Origin: Kitasatospora viridis
Lineage (GTDB): Bacteria; Actinomycetota; Actinomycetes; Streptomycetales; Streptomycetaceae
Assembly (NCBI RefSeq): GCF_007829815.1
Contig: NZ_VIWT01000009.1
Location: 186,001 to 250,000 of the forward strand
Direction of reading: 5' to 3'
Length of the DNA stretch: 64,000 bases
Part shown: one piece after another, positions 50,587 through 58,270 of the stretch
How positions within the stretch are numbered: position 1 is the first letter of the stretch
How the letters are laid out: every line of letters starts with the position of its first letter
The notes under the pieces: model-generated
Told to the model about the DNA's origin: nothing
The model's input: the letters and a program-made list of their open reading frames with translations, nothing else
The model's database searches: none
Translations under genes and position numbers: made by a program

Positions 50587-51069
50587 TCAGTCGTGGTCGT
50601 AGACGGTGACCTCGATGCCGCGGGCCACCAGCCGGTCGAGCAGCAGCGGTTCGACCCGCTCCCAGCGGCCGCCGGACAGCCCGCAGCCGATCCGCGGCAG
50701 GTGCACCGAGGCGCCCAGGTCGAGCACCGGGCCGGCCAGGCGCTCCAGGGCGGTCCCGATCGCCTCGTAGCGCACCGGCGCCCCGGTCGAGCGGCCGGTG
50801 CGGATGCCGCGCTGGCCGATCATGTTCGCCACCCAGAGCCGCTCGCGTACCTGGACCAGCTGGACGGCGCCGAGCCCGAAGTCGTTGCCGGCCCGCTCCC
50901 GGTGCCAGCGGCGGTAGGCGGCCTCCGGTTCCGGCCAGCGTTTCGACAGCGCGAGCACGAAGCCCTTGCCCCACCCGCCCAGGTCGTTGCAGACGTGGGC
51001 GATCACCTTGGGCCCCTTGGCCTGCGGGTCGGTGGCGTCCCCGCGCAGGTACCGGATCGATTGCTCCAT
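50587..51069 (-). CDS. Macrodomain protein (ADP-ribose hydrolase type)
   Basis: 160 residues of the TARG1/Poa1-like macrodomain branch: YLRGDATDPQAKGPKVIAHVCNDLGGWGKGFVLAL carries the ADP-ribose-binding loop 1 and the VCND motif, and HLPRIGCGLSGG forms loop 2. The family removes ADP-ribose from acidic residues or hydrolyses ADP-ribose 1''-phosphate. TAGGGT (51076-51081 on the minus strand) lies 6 nt before ATG 51069, so leaderless. No ADP-ribosyltransferase gene lies nearby. Confidence 0.91.
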   Translation of the reverse strand: MEQSIRYLRGDATDPQAKGPKVIAHVCNDLGGWGKGFVLALSKRWPEPEAAYRRWHRERAGNDFGLGAVQLVQVRERLWVANMIGQRGIRTGRSTGAPVRYEAIGTALERLAGPVLDLGASVHLPRIGCGLSGGRWERVEPLLLDRLVARGIEVTVYDHD

Positions 51070-51180
51070 GCCGGGACCCTAGGTCCTCGAACCGACATCC
51101 GGCACGGGCTTTCCCTGACGTCGGCGTCAAGGTCTACCGTCGAGCCCGAGCACGCGGTCAGGAGCGGTCAGGAGGAGCGG

Positions 51181-51648
51181 ATGCGGATCGGTGAACTGGC
51201 GGAGCTGGCGGGGACGACCACCCGCACGCTGCGGTACTACGAGGCGCGCGGCCTGCTGACCGCGCGGCGCAGCGGCAACGGCTACCGCAGCTACGGCGAG
51301 GCCGAACTGCAGACGGTCCGGCAGATCCGGCTGTTGCAGGACTTCGGGTTCGAGCTGGAGGACACCCGCCCCTTCGTGGAGTGCCTGCAAGCCGGACATC
51401 CGGAGGGCGACGCCTGCCCTGCCTCGCTGGAGGTGTACCGGCGCAAGCTGGCCGAACTCGACACCTGCCTGGCCCGGTTGGGCGAGGTGCGCGAGCAGGT
51501 CGCGGGCCAGCTCGCCCGGGCCGAACTGACCGTGGCGAGCACCGCCGCCGAGCCGCGCTGCGAACTGAGCGCGGGCCCGGGCGACGGGCCGAGCGGCTCA
51601 CTGACCGACGGACCGACCGACGAGTGGACGGAAGACGACGATGGCTGA
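51181..51648 (+). CDS. MerR-family transcriptional regulator
   Basis: 155 residues with the MerR HTH (MRIGELAELAGTTTRTLRYYEARGLL, RSGNGYRSYGEAEL) and a coiled-coil dimer helix. One Cys before the coil (VECLQAG) and more in DACPASLEVYRRKLAELDTCLARL could sense redox or metal. A long acidic Asp/Gly/Thr tail ends it. AGGAGGAG precedes ATG 51181. It overlaps the thioredoxin gene by 8 bp. Confidence 0.92.
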   Translation: MRIGELAELAGTTTRTLRYYEARGLLTARRSGNGYRSYGEAELQTVRQIRLLQDFGFELEDTRPFVECLQAGHPEGDACPASLEVYRRKLAELDTCLARLGEVREQVAGQLARAELTVASTAAEPRCELSAGPGDGPSGSLTDGPTDEWTEDDDG

Positions 51649-51967
51649 CGGCCTGACCCTGGTGACCGACGAGACCTTCGAGCGCGAGGTGCTGTCCAGC
51701 GACCTCCCGGTGCTGGTGGACTTCACCGCCGACTGGTGCCCGCCCTGCCGGATGATCGCACCGGTGCTCGCCGCGGTGGCCACCGAGCGCGCCGAGCAGC
51801 TGCGCGTGGTCACCCTCGACGTGGACCACAACCCGATCACCCAGAGCGCCTACGGCGTGCTGTCCATGCCGACCCTGATGCTCTTCCGGGGCGGCGAGCC
51901 GGTGGCCTCCATGGTCGGCGCCCGGCCGAAGGCGAGGCTGCTGCGGGAGTTGGACCAGGTGCTCTGA
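51641..51967 (+). CDS. Thioredoxin with WCPPC active site
   Basis: 108 residues of the thioredoxin fold: VLVDFTADWCPPCRMIAPVLAAV with Cys33 and Cys36, cis-Pro in GVLSMPTLMLFRGGEPV. Classical thioredoxins have WCGPC; Pro for Gly at the second position raises or lowers redox potential and suggests a special partner. Start ATG 51641 overlaps the MerR gene by 8 bp, so they are translationally coupled and the regulator probably responds to thiol stress. Confidence 0.93.
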   Translation: MADGLTLVTDETFEREVLSSDLPVLVDFTADWCPPCRMIAPVLAAVATERAEQLRVVTLDVDHNPITQSAYGVLSMPTLMLFRGGEPVASMVGARPKARLLRELDQVL

Positions 51968-52125
51968 CACTTGGGCGGTGCGCGGGGGTGAACGCTGCGG
52001 CCGGCGATCACGATTCGTGATCGCCGGCGGTGCGAATCGGGTCTGGGTCACCGGCCCGCCCTCCGGTTGACTCTGTCTCAGGCCGAACCGGCCGGGACGG
52101 ACCAACCAGGAAGGCGGAACCGCTC

Positions 52126-52557
52126 ATGACCAGCATCCAGCCCAAGGACGTCGTGCGCCGCTACTTCACCGCGCTCGCGGCCGGCGACCAGCAGACCGTC
52201 GTGGACTCCTGGGCCGAGGACGGCAGCTGCTGGTACGCCGGCGAGCTGCCGATCTCCGGCACCTGGCAGGGCCGCGACCAGGTGATCGACGGCTTCCTCG
52301 CCACCGCCTTCGCCCACCTCGACCCCGAGCGCGAGATCGGACTGCGCGTCACCAACCTGTTCGGCGAGGGCGAGCAGGTCTTCGTCGAGTGGGACTCCTG
52401 GGCCACCGGCCGCACCGGTCGGCCCTACCAGCAGAAGAACAGCGGCGTCTTCACCGTGCGCGAGGGCCGGATCACCAGCATGCGCGAGTACGCCGACACC
52501 CAGCACTGGCACGACGCGCTGGTGGCCGAGGTGCCCGCCGCGCAGCCGGCCGGCTGA
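52126..52557 (+). CDS. SnoaL-like (NTF2-fold) protein
   Basis: 143 residues of the NTF2-like fold: DVVRRYFTALAAGDQQTVVDSWAEDGSCWYAGELPISG, GRDQVIDGFLATAF, and the ending FTVREGRITSMREYADTQHWH. Members bind small hydrophobic ligands as cyclases or hydrolases, or have no catalysis. AGGAAGG lies upstream of ATG 52126. Ligand unknown. Convergent with the JmjC gene. Confidence 0.9.
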   Translation: MTSIQPKDVVRRYFTALAAGDQQTVVDSWAEDGSCWYAGELPISGTWQGRDQVIDGFLATAFAHLDPEREIGLRVTNLFGEGEQVFVEWDSWATGRTGRPYQQKNSGVFTVREGRITSMREYADTQHWHDALVAEVPAAQPAG

Positions 52558-52643
52558 GGCGGGATCGTCGCGCACCACGCGGGTGCCGCCCTGCCGCGCC
52601 GGGTCGACGCACGGCACGCACCGCACGCCCCGCGCGGCGCGCC

Positions 52644-53720
52644 TCAGGTCGTGCCGCCGGTCGCCGAGCGCAGCCGGCGCCAGGTGCGGCCGACGGAAGC
52701 GAGGCCCGCGCGCCCCGGACCGGCGTCCGTGCCCTGCCAGCTCCGGGCGGCCTCGGCGAACGTCCCGGCCGGCGTCCCGGCCGGCGTCGCGGCGGCTGGC
52801 GGCCGCACCTGGGCGGCGCGGGCAGCGCGCAGCAGCTCCGCCGTGCCGATGGTGCCGAGTTCGGTGCGGGCGTGGTCGAGCACGGCGGCGCAGGCCCCGG
52901 CGATCGCGGCCTCGCCGAGCGGGCGGGCCGGCAGCCGCAAGGACTCGGACAGCCGCTGCTCCAGGGCTGCGCGCAGGTCCTGCAACGAGATGTCACGGAC
53001 CGTCAGCGACAGGTGGGCCGACAGGCCGGCCGCGCCCACCGCGCGGTGCGCGGAGCCGCGCGGCACGTAGAGCACGTCGCCCGCCTCCAGGACGCCGTGC
53101 AGCAGCCGCGCCGACCGCTCGTCGTCCGGGAGCTCGCCCGGCGACCAGTCGGCCACCGCCGGTGCGTCGTGGACGTACCAGGTCTTGCGCCCGGCGGCCT
53201 GGAGCACGAACACGTCGGCGTCGTCCCGGTGCACGGCCAGGCCCTGGCCGCCGGCGGGCGTGACGAAGAAGAACGCCTCCACCCGCCGGTCGAGCTCCCG
53301 CGACAGTCGCGCCACCAGGTCGGCGGTCGGGCGGTGCCACTGGTCCACGCAGCGCAGCAGCAGGGTCGCCCCGCCGCGCAGCAGCGCGAGGACCTTCGCC
53401 CGGTCGGCGAAGCCGTGGTGCGGCGTGCCGTTGACCACGCGGGAGGTGGTGTAGGCCTCGGGCGGGACGGTGACCTTGGTGGAGCGGACCATCTCCAGGT
53501 ACGGGGTGCGCAGCAGCCCCGAGTCGAAGGCGGCGTCCAACTCGTCCAGGTCGAACGGCGGGGCGGGCGCCGCTGCGGTGAACAGTGCGGGCGCGCGTTG
53601 CCACTGGCGGTCGGTGAAGCCTTCGACGTCGCCGACCCAGCCGGCCAGCGTGGGCGAATCCATGGCGGGTCCCGTGGAGCGGGGGAGCGACGTGCTCGTG
53701 GCGCCGGTGCCGGTGTCCAC
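52644..53720 (-). CDS. JmjC/cupin-type Fe(II)/2-oxoglutarate oxygenase, candidate RiPP tailoring enzyme
   Basis: 358 residues of the JmjC ribosomal-oxygenase-like (ROX) type. The N-terminal part WVGDVEGFTDRQWQRAPALF matches the usual entry of such cupins. His164 and Asp166 in LAVHRDDADVF and His225 in VPRGSAHRAVG form the 2-His-1-Asp iron site, and a C-terminal winged-helix-like part follows. Relatives hydroxylate ribosomal proteins and also peptides in natural-product pathways. GTG 53720 starts 1 nt after the P450 stop (TGAcGTG), so it is translated with the P450. ATG 53663, at M20, is an alternative start. Third gene of the peptide-P450-JmjC operon, where it probably hydroxylates the peptide; that is inference. 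Confidence 0.87.
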   Translation of the reverse strand: MDTGTGATSTSLPRSTGPAMDSPTLAGWVGDVEGFTDRQWQRAPALFTAAAPAPPFDLDELDAAFDSGLLRTPYLEMVRSTKVTVPPEAYTTSRVVNGTPHHGFADRAKVLALLRGGATLLLRCVDQWHRPTADLVARLSRELDRRVEAFFFVTPAGGQGLAVHRDDADVFVLQAAGRKTWYVHDAPAVADWSPGELPDDERSARLLHGVLEAGDVLYVPRGSAHRAVGAAGLSAHLSLTVRDISLQDLRAALEQRLSESLRLPARPLGEAAIAGACAAVLDHARTELGTIGTAELLRAARAAQVRPPAAATPAGTPAGTFAEAARSWQGTDAGPGRAGLASVGRTWRRLRSATGGTT

Positions 53721-53721
53721 G

Positions 53722-54786
53722 TCAGCCCCCGAGCCGGGCGTCGAACCGCACGGAGAGCAGGGAGCGCAGCGGCACCTGCCCGTCCTGCCCGGGGCGGTGG
53801 ACGGCCAACCGGGCGTCGAGGGCGACGGTGAGCAGGCGTTCGGCCAGCGGCACCACCAGGTGCTTGGCCCAGCAGCGGGCCCCGTCGAAGCCGAACGGCA
53901 TGAACGCGGGCGTCTTCTCCGGCTCGGCCACCCCCGACCAGCGCTCGGGCCGGAACTCCAACGGGCGCGACCAGTAGTCGGGATGGCGGTGCATCAGGAG
54001 CGGGAAGAGCGCGACGTTGTCGGCCGGGCCGATCAGCGGGTGCAGCTCGGTGTAGGCGGCGCCGCCCTTGCGGTAGAGCATCCACGCGGGCGGCAGCAGG
54101 CGCAGCGTCTCCCACAGGACCGGGGCGAGGTCGGCGGGGGCCTGCGCCCGTTCGCGCACCGGCCCCAGCAGCCAGAGCGCGTTGCCGGCCAGTGCGGCCA
54201 CGCCGTCGCAGAGGGTGGCGGATGCCCGCCGGTACAGCGCGATGGCCTGCCGGCGCTCCTGGACGTCGCCGGCCTCGCGGATCTGCGCGGCGAGTGCGGT
54301 GCCCCCGCCCTCACCGCCCTCGCCGCCCGGTCCGGGCCAGCCGGCGACGGCCCGGTCGACGAGTCGGGAGAGCGTGTCGGAGCGGGTGACGCCGCGCTTG
54401 GAGAGCAGTGAGACCGGCAGCGGGTCGGCGGCGAAGAGCCACCGGCGCAGGTACGAGGTGGCCGTGTACGGCCAGGCTCCGGACAGCCCGCGCACCGGCG
54501 GTGGGGGAGTGCGGATGCCCGAGGTGACGTCCTGCCCCAGCGCCCGGATGGTCCGGGTCGCGCTCTCCTGGGAGACGTCGGCGCCGGCGGCGGGCTTGAA
54601 GACGGAGCGCTCCGTGGTCAGCACGGGCCGGGCCGCAACGATTTCGGCCATCAGGTCGCAGTCGGAGACGCCGATGGTGCCGGCGTCTATCCGGAATACC
54701 TTCGGCTCCCGGGCCAGCAACTCCTGAATTCGCGGAGCGAATACCACGGAATGGTCGTGCGCCACGGGCGGCGCGATTTTTTCCAC
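53722..54786 (-). CDS. Atypical cytochrome P450, candidate RiPP crosslinking enzyme
   Basis: 354 residues from GTG 54786 (GGAGG ten bases upstream). P450 landmarks: ExxR in ETLRLLPP (Glu226, Arg229), the PERF-like FRPERW, and heme-loop Cys305 in PFGFDGARCWAKH. It is shorter than the usual ~400 residues. The heme loop departs from FGxGxHxCxG: the second Gly is Asp and the last is Ala. The I-helix reads ALAGNALWLL, without the acid-alcohol pair that normally helps O2 activation. Such departures are seen in P450s that crosslink peptides. A 27-codon peptide gene lies directly upstream and a JmjC gene is coupled downstream. Heme ligation seems intact. Confidence 0.84.
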   Translation of the reverse strand: MEKIAPPVAHDHSVVFAPRIQELLAREPKVFRIDAGTIGVSDCDLMAEIVAARPVLTTERSVFKPAAGADVSQESATRTIRALGQDVTSGIRTPPPPVRGLSGAWPYTATSYLRRWLFAADPLPVSLLSKRGVTRSDTLSRLVDRAVAGWPGPGGEGGEGGGTALAAQIREAGDVQERRQAIALYRRASATLCDGVAALAGNALWLLGPVRERAQAPADLAPVLWETLRLLPPAWMLYRKGGAAYTELHPLIGPADNVALFPLLMHRHPDYWSRPLEFRPERWSGVAEPEKTPAFMPFGFDGARCWAKHLVVPLAERLLTVALDARLAVHRPGQDGQVPLRSLLSVRFDARLGG

Positions 54787-54918
54787 GAGAATCCCGCCTC
54801 CGGATCCAGGAATGGTGGTGAAATGTCGTTCCGCGCGGCCGACCGGTCCCGCACCGGTCCGCGCTTGCCGCTGCGGCGGGGGAGGCGGCGCTCGGCGCCG
54901 CGTCCCCCGCCGTCCCGG

Positions 54919-54936
54919 GCACGTCAGATGACGTGC
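54919..54936. promoter_or_regulatory. Palindrome spanning the precursor stop codon
   Basis: Arms GCACGTCA and TGACGTGC with a 2-nt loop, covering the last codons and stop of the 27-codon peptide gene. It may form a hairpin that ends part of the transcripts, giving more precursor than enzyme message, or it may bind a protein. Confidence 0.5.
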
Positions 54937-55007
54937 AGAACCCACGCGTGGTTGGCGAGGTCCTCGTCCTGCTTGAACTTCTTGATGATCGCCTTGACCA
55001 GCTTCAT
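54924..55007 (-). CDS. 27-residue peptide, candidate P450-modified RiPP precursor
   Basis: Start ATG 55007 with AAAAGGAG 6-7 nt upstream, the strongest ribosome site in this neighbourhood. The N-terminal part MKLVKAIIKKFKQDED is a basic, amphipathic helix ending in acidic residues, a typical leader. The C-terminal part HAWVLHVI runs to the stop and contains one Trp and two His, candidate sites for P450 crosslinks. The P450 gene starts 137 bp downstream on the same strand. Biarylitides, cittilins and atropopeptides show the same layout of a tiny precursor gene next to one P450. I do not recognise this core. No protease or transporter gene is adjacent. Too small to be certain from composition alone. 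Confidence 0.68.
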   Translation of the reverse strand: MKLVKAIIKKFKQDEDLANHAWVLHVI

Positions 55008-55429
55008 GGCCACTCCTTTTCCGGGAAAGCGGGGATGTCCGCACCCTCGTTGAATTCGGCATTCCGGTTGGGCGCCGAATGGCCATATTCAAGCCCAGTG
55101 CCGAGTTTCGGGGACAGTGGTCGTTCGGACATCGTGCGTGGTCCGACAGGGCATTGCGCGAAGTCGCGCGGGCAGTAGCGGAGAGGTGCGTGCGGGCGGT
55201 TGGAACGCCCTTCGGGGGAGTGTGGATTTACGTGATGGAACGTCAGTTCCCTTGTCCGTCACGGAAGTCCGGCGAGGTGGACGGTCCTGGCTGTTCGGCC
55301 ATGGCCGCGCCGGACGTTGACTGGGTGTCAGAGTCGTTATAGCTTCTCACTATCGATTGAACGTGTCTCTCACTCGTCCGTGCACCCCGAACCGTCCGAC
55401 CGGAGAGACCGACCGGAGAAGAGGCCCCC
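55008..55429. other. Divergent promoter region of the peptide operon
   Basis: 422 bp without a gene, lower in GC than the neighbours. Minus-strand TTGAAT near 55087-55092 could be a -35 element for the peptide operon. A partly symmetric GAATGGCCATATTC lies at about 55077-55090. No other small peptide with a good ribosome site was seen here. Confidence 0.4.
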
Positions 55430-56068
55430 ATGCCCGCGATCCGCACCGCCCTGCTCGCCCTCCCGCTGGCCGCCGCCCTGCTCGCCGGCGCCACCGCGCC
55501 CGCCGGCGCGGCCACCACCGCGCGCCCGGCCGCTCCGCTCACCTGCCGCGGCCAGGGCGTGGACCCGCACGCCGCGGTCCGCTACCGCGCCTCGACCGTG
55601 ATCCACGCGCCGCTGCACACCGTCTGGGGCGTGCAGACCGACGTGGCGCACTGGCCCTCCTGGCAGCAGCCCGTCACCAGCGCGGTGCGCCTGGACCACG
55701 GCCCGCTCCGCCCGGGCTCGGCGTTCCGCTGGACCACCCCCGTCCCGCCCACGGCCGGCCTGCCCGCCACCACGCTGGTCATCACCTCGACGGTGCGTCA
55801 GCTCGCGCACGACTCCTGCATCCGCTGGACCGGCCCCGCCGACGGCGCCGGACTGCACATCGACGGCGTGCACGTGTGGAACTTCACCGAGGTGCCCGGC
55901 GGCGTCCTGGTCAGCACCGAGGAGACCCACACCGGTCCCCAGGTGGACGCCGACGTCCCCACCGCCACCGCGATCCTGAAGCAGGGCCTGGACGCCTGGC
56001 TGGCCGCGCTGCGCACCACCGCCGAGCAGCGCGCCCGGCACACCCCGCCCCGGCCGCCCCGCCGCTGA
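55430..56068 (+). CDS. Secreted SRPBCC-family protein
   Basis: 212 residues: Sec signal peptide (ALLALPLAAALLAGATAPAGAA), then the START/SRPBCC pattern VRYRASTVIHAPLHTVWGVQTDVAHWPSWQQPVTSAV and a C-terminal helix (ILKQGLDAWLAALRTTAEQRA). The fold makes a ligand-binding cavity. Export is unusual for the family. GAAGAGG lies upstream of ATG 55430. Divergent from the peptide-P450 operon and possibly under shared control. Ligand unknown. Confidence 0.83.
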   Translation: MPAIRTALLALPLAAALLAGATAPAGAATTARPAAPLTCRGQGVDPHAAVRYRASTVIHAPLHTVWGVQTDVAHWPSWQQPVTSAVRLDHGPLRPGSAFRWTTPVPPTAGLPATTLVITSTVRQLAHDSCIRWTGPADGAGLHIDGVHVWNFTEVPGGVLVSTEETHTGPQVDADVPTATAILKQGLDAWLAALRTTAEQRARHTPPRPPRR

Positions 56069-56219
56069 CCCGCGGCGTAGGCCTGGTGCAACCACACGGC
56101 CCGGTCCGTCGTCCCCAGCTCATGATCGGCCGGACCGGCCGAACGGGGGGAAGCGGGCAGGTGATGGTCCATCAGCCGCGCGCCGCCCGTACCTGCCGAG
56201 CGGCGAAAGGCCCACCACC

Positions 56220-57209
56220 ATGACCACACCCGCCAGCGACCCCACCGGCGGCAACCCCATCGGCGGCAGCCCCACCGAGCAGACCTCGGCGGACCGCACC
56301 GCCCGCCCGCTCGCCCGCCGACGCGTGCTGCGCCTCGGCGCCGGCGTGCTCGGCGGCGGCGCGCTGCTCGGGGCCGGCGCGGCGGGCGGGATGCTCGCCG
56401 GCTGGGTACCGGGCGGGGTACAGCTGAAGCGGGCGCTCGGGATGACCGGCACGGACGGCACGGTGCCGTCCGTGACACCGGGCCAGGTGCACGTCGAGCA
56501 GGTGCACTCGGCGGCGCGGAGCCGCGAGGTCACCATGGTCACCATGCTGCCGCCCGGCGCCGGCCCGAGCGCCGACCTGCCGGTCTGCGTCATGCTGCAC
56601 GGCCGCGGCAACGACGCGCGGGGGATGGTGGCGCTCGGCACGCCGCAGTTCCTGGCCGCCGCGGTCGCCGACGGGGTGCCGCCGTTCGCCGTCGTCGCCC
56701 TGGACGGCGGCGACGCCGGCTACTGGCACCAGCACGCCCCGGGCGACGGCGACGACCCGCAGGCGATGCTCGCCCGGGAACTGCCCGGCTGGCTCCAGGC
56801 CCGCGGACTCGCCTCGCCGCGTGCGGCGCTCGGGATCTCGATGGGCGGCTCGGGCGCGCTGCAGTACGCCATCGGCCGCACCGGCGGCGGCCACGACCTG
56901 GACGCCGTCGCCCTGCTCAGCCCGGCCGTCTTCCGCACCTGGGCCGACGCCCGCACCACCGGGGGCTACGCCGGCCAGGCCGACTGGCAGGCCCACGAGC
57001 CGATGCTGCGCCTGGACGCGCTGCGGGTCGGCTCGCTGGGCGTGTGGTGCGGCCAGGAGGACCCGTTCTGTCCCGCCGCCCGCGACCTCGCCCGGCAGGC
57101 CCACGCCCGGCAGGCCCACTTCCCCGACGGGCTGCACACCGACGGCTTCTGGCGACGGGTCCTGCCCGACGCGATCGGCCTGCTCGGACACACCCTCGCG
57201 ACCGCCTGA
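56220..57209 (+). CDS. Tat-exported alpha/beta hydrolase (esterase)
   Basis: 329 residues. A Tat-type signal follows a 30-residue extension: LARRRVLRLGAGVLGGGALLGAGAAGG. The mature protein has the esterase D/mycolyltransferase-like fold: LPVCVMLHGRGNDARGM, nucleophile in ALGISMGGSGAL, acid in VWCGQEDPFC, base in FPDGLHTDGFWRRVLP. Probably a secreted serine esterase. It follows the SRPBCC gene by about 150 bp in the same direction. Substrate unknown. Confidence 0.88.
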   Translation: MTTPASDPTGGNPIGGSPTEQTSADRTARPLARRRVLRLGAGVLGGGALLGAGAAGGMLAGWVPGGVQLKRALGMTGTDGTVPSVTPGQVHVEQVHSAARSREVTMVTMLPPGAGPSADLPVCVMLHGRGNDARGMVALGTPQFLAAAVADGVPPFAVVALDGGDAGYWHQHAPGDGDDPQAMLARELPGWLQARGLASPRAALGISMGGSGALQYAIGRTGGGHDLDAVALLSPAVFRTWADARTTGGYAGQADWQAHEPMLRLDALRVGSLGVWCGQEDPFCPAARDLARQAHARQAHFPDGLHTDGFWRRVLPDAIGLLGHTLATA

Positions 57210-57227
57210 CCGCACCCCCGCGATCGT

Positions 57228-57242
57228 CTGACTCACCGTCAG
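57228..57242 (+). terminator. Short hairpin after the esterase gene
   Basis: CTGAC-TCACC-GTCAG, 5-bp stem, 19 bp after the stop. Weak, but of the same CTGAC/GTCAG type seen at several gene ends. Confidence 0.35.
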
Positions 57243-57277
57243 CTCACGGCGGAGGGGATCCGCTACGCTGTACGGCG

Positions 57278-57337
57278 ATGATTATCGGGACGGCTACGCG
57301 CCGTGTGCGAATCGGTGACCGCACGGCGCTGTGGTGA
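57278..57337 (+). CDS. Possible leaderless 19-codon upstream ORF
   Basis: ATG 57278 lies 8 nt after TACGCT (57264-57269) and opens a frame of 19 codons (MIIGTATRR...TALW) ending 71 bp before the dienelactone hydrolase gene. If the promoter is real, the hydrolase message carries this small reading frame in its leader. Seen only as promoter spacing plus ORF; may be chance. Confidence 0.25.
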   Translation: MIIGTATRRVRIGDRTALW

Positions 57338-57408
57338 GCGCGCCTCGGGCGCCCCCGTGGGACCGAGCACGGGCACGGCACACCCACCACGACACGACCG
57401 GAGAAACC

Positions 57409-58170
57409 ATGACCACCCCGCTCACCACGACGACCCTCGACATCCCCACCCCGGACGGCAAGGCCGACGCCTTCGTCGCCTTCCCCGCCGACGGCGGGCC
57501 GCACCCGGCGGTGCTGCTCCACATGGACATCTTCGGGCTGCGGCCCGAGCTGGAGGCCAAGGCCCGCGAACTGGCCGCGCACGGCTACTACGTGCTGGTG
57601 CCCAACGTCTTCTACCGCGGCGGCGCCGCCCCGCTGGTCGAGCTGCCCGCCTACATCGACGGCGACAACCGCGGCGGGCTCGTCGAGCAGCTGATGCCGA
57701 TCCTGCACGCCCACACCACCGACCGGGTGCTGACCGACGCCCAGGCCTACCTCGACTTCCTGGCCGCCTGCCCGGACGTCCGCACGGGCAAGGTCGGCGT
57801 GATCGGCTACTGCATGGGCGCCGTCCACGCGGTGCGCACCGCCGCCGCCCACCCCGACCGGGTGGGCGCCGTCGCCGGCTTCCACCCCGGCCGCCTGGTG
57901 ACCGAGGCGCCCGACAGCCCGCACCGCCTGCTGGCCACCGTCACCGCCCCGGTCCACCTCGGCGCCGCCCCGGGCGACCTGTCGCCCGGGGCGCTGGAGG
58001 AGCTGCGCCAGGTGCTGGCCGCCGCCGGCGTGGCCGACCCCGTGGAGATCTACCCCGATACCTTCCACGGCTTCACCATGTCCGACACCAGCGCGTTCAG
58101 CGCCGACGCGCTGCGGCGCCACTGGGAGCGCCTGCTCCCGCTGCTGGAGACCGGCCTCGCCGCCTCCTGA
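57409..58170 (+). CDS. Dienelactone hydrolase family protein
   Basis: 253 residues of the DLH fold: LDIPTPDGKADAFVAFPADGG, LLHMDIFGLRPELEAKARELAAHGYYVLVPN, the Cys nucleophile in GVIGYCMGAVHAV, and the base His in DTFHGFTM. DLHs open dienelactone in chlorocatechol breakdown; many relatives act on other lactones or esters. ATG 57409 follows GGAGAAA. Cytoplasmic. Confidence 0.92.
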   Translation: MTTPLTTTTLDIPTPDGKADAFVAFPADGGPHPAVLLHMDIFGLRPELEAKARELAAHGYYVLVPNVFYRGGAAPLVELPAYIDGDNRGGLVEQLMPILHAHTTDRVLTDAQAYLDFLAACPDVRTGKVGVIGYCMGAVHAVRTAAAHPDRVGAVAGFHPGRLVTEAPDSPHRLLATVTAPVHLGAAPGDLSPGALEELRQVLAAAGVADPVEIYPDTFHGFTMSDTSAFSADALRRHWERLLPLLETGLAAS

Positions 58171-58270
58171 GGCCGCTTCCTGACGCTGCCTCCTGACGTA
58201 GCGAAGGCAATGGCCCGCCCCGCCAGCCCCTGGCGGAGCGGGCCGCAGCGCCGGACGTATCCTGCGGGCT

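Noticed and set aside
55240..55345. Plus-strand frame MERQFPCPSRKSGE... considered as a second peptide gene near the RiPP operon
   Set aside because: No ribosome site, poor codon bias, and no relation to the 27-residue peptide.
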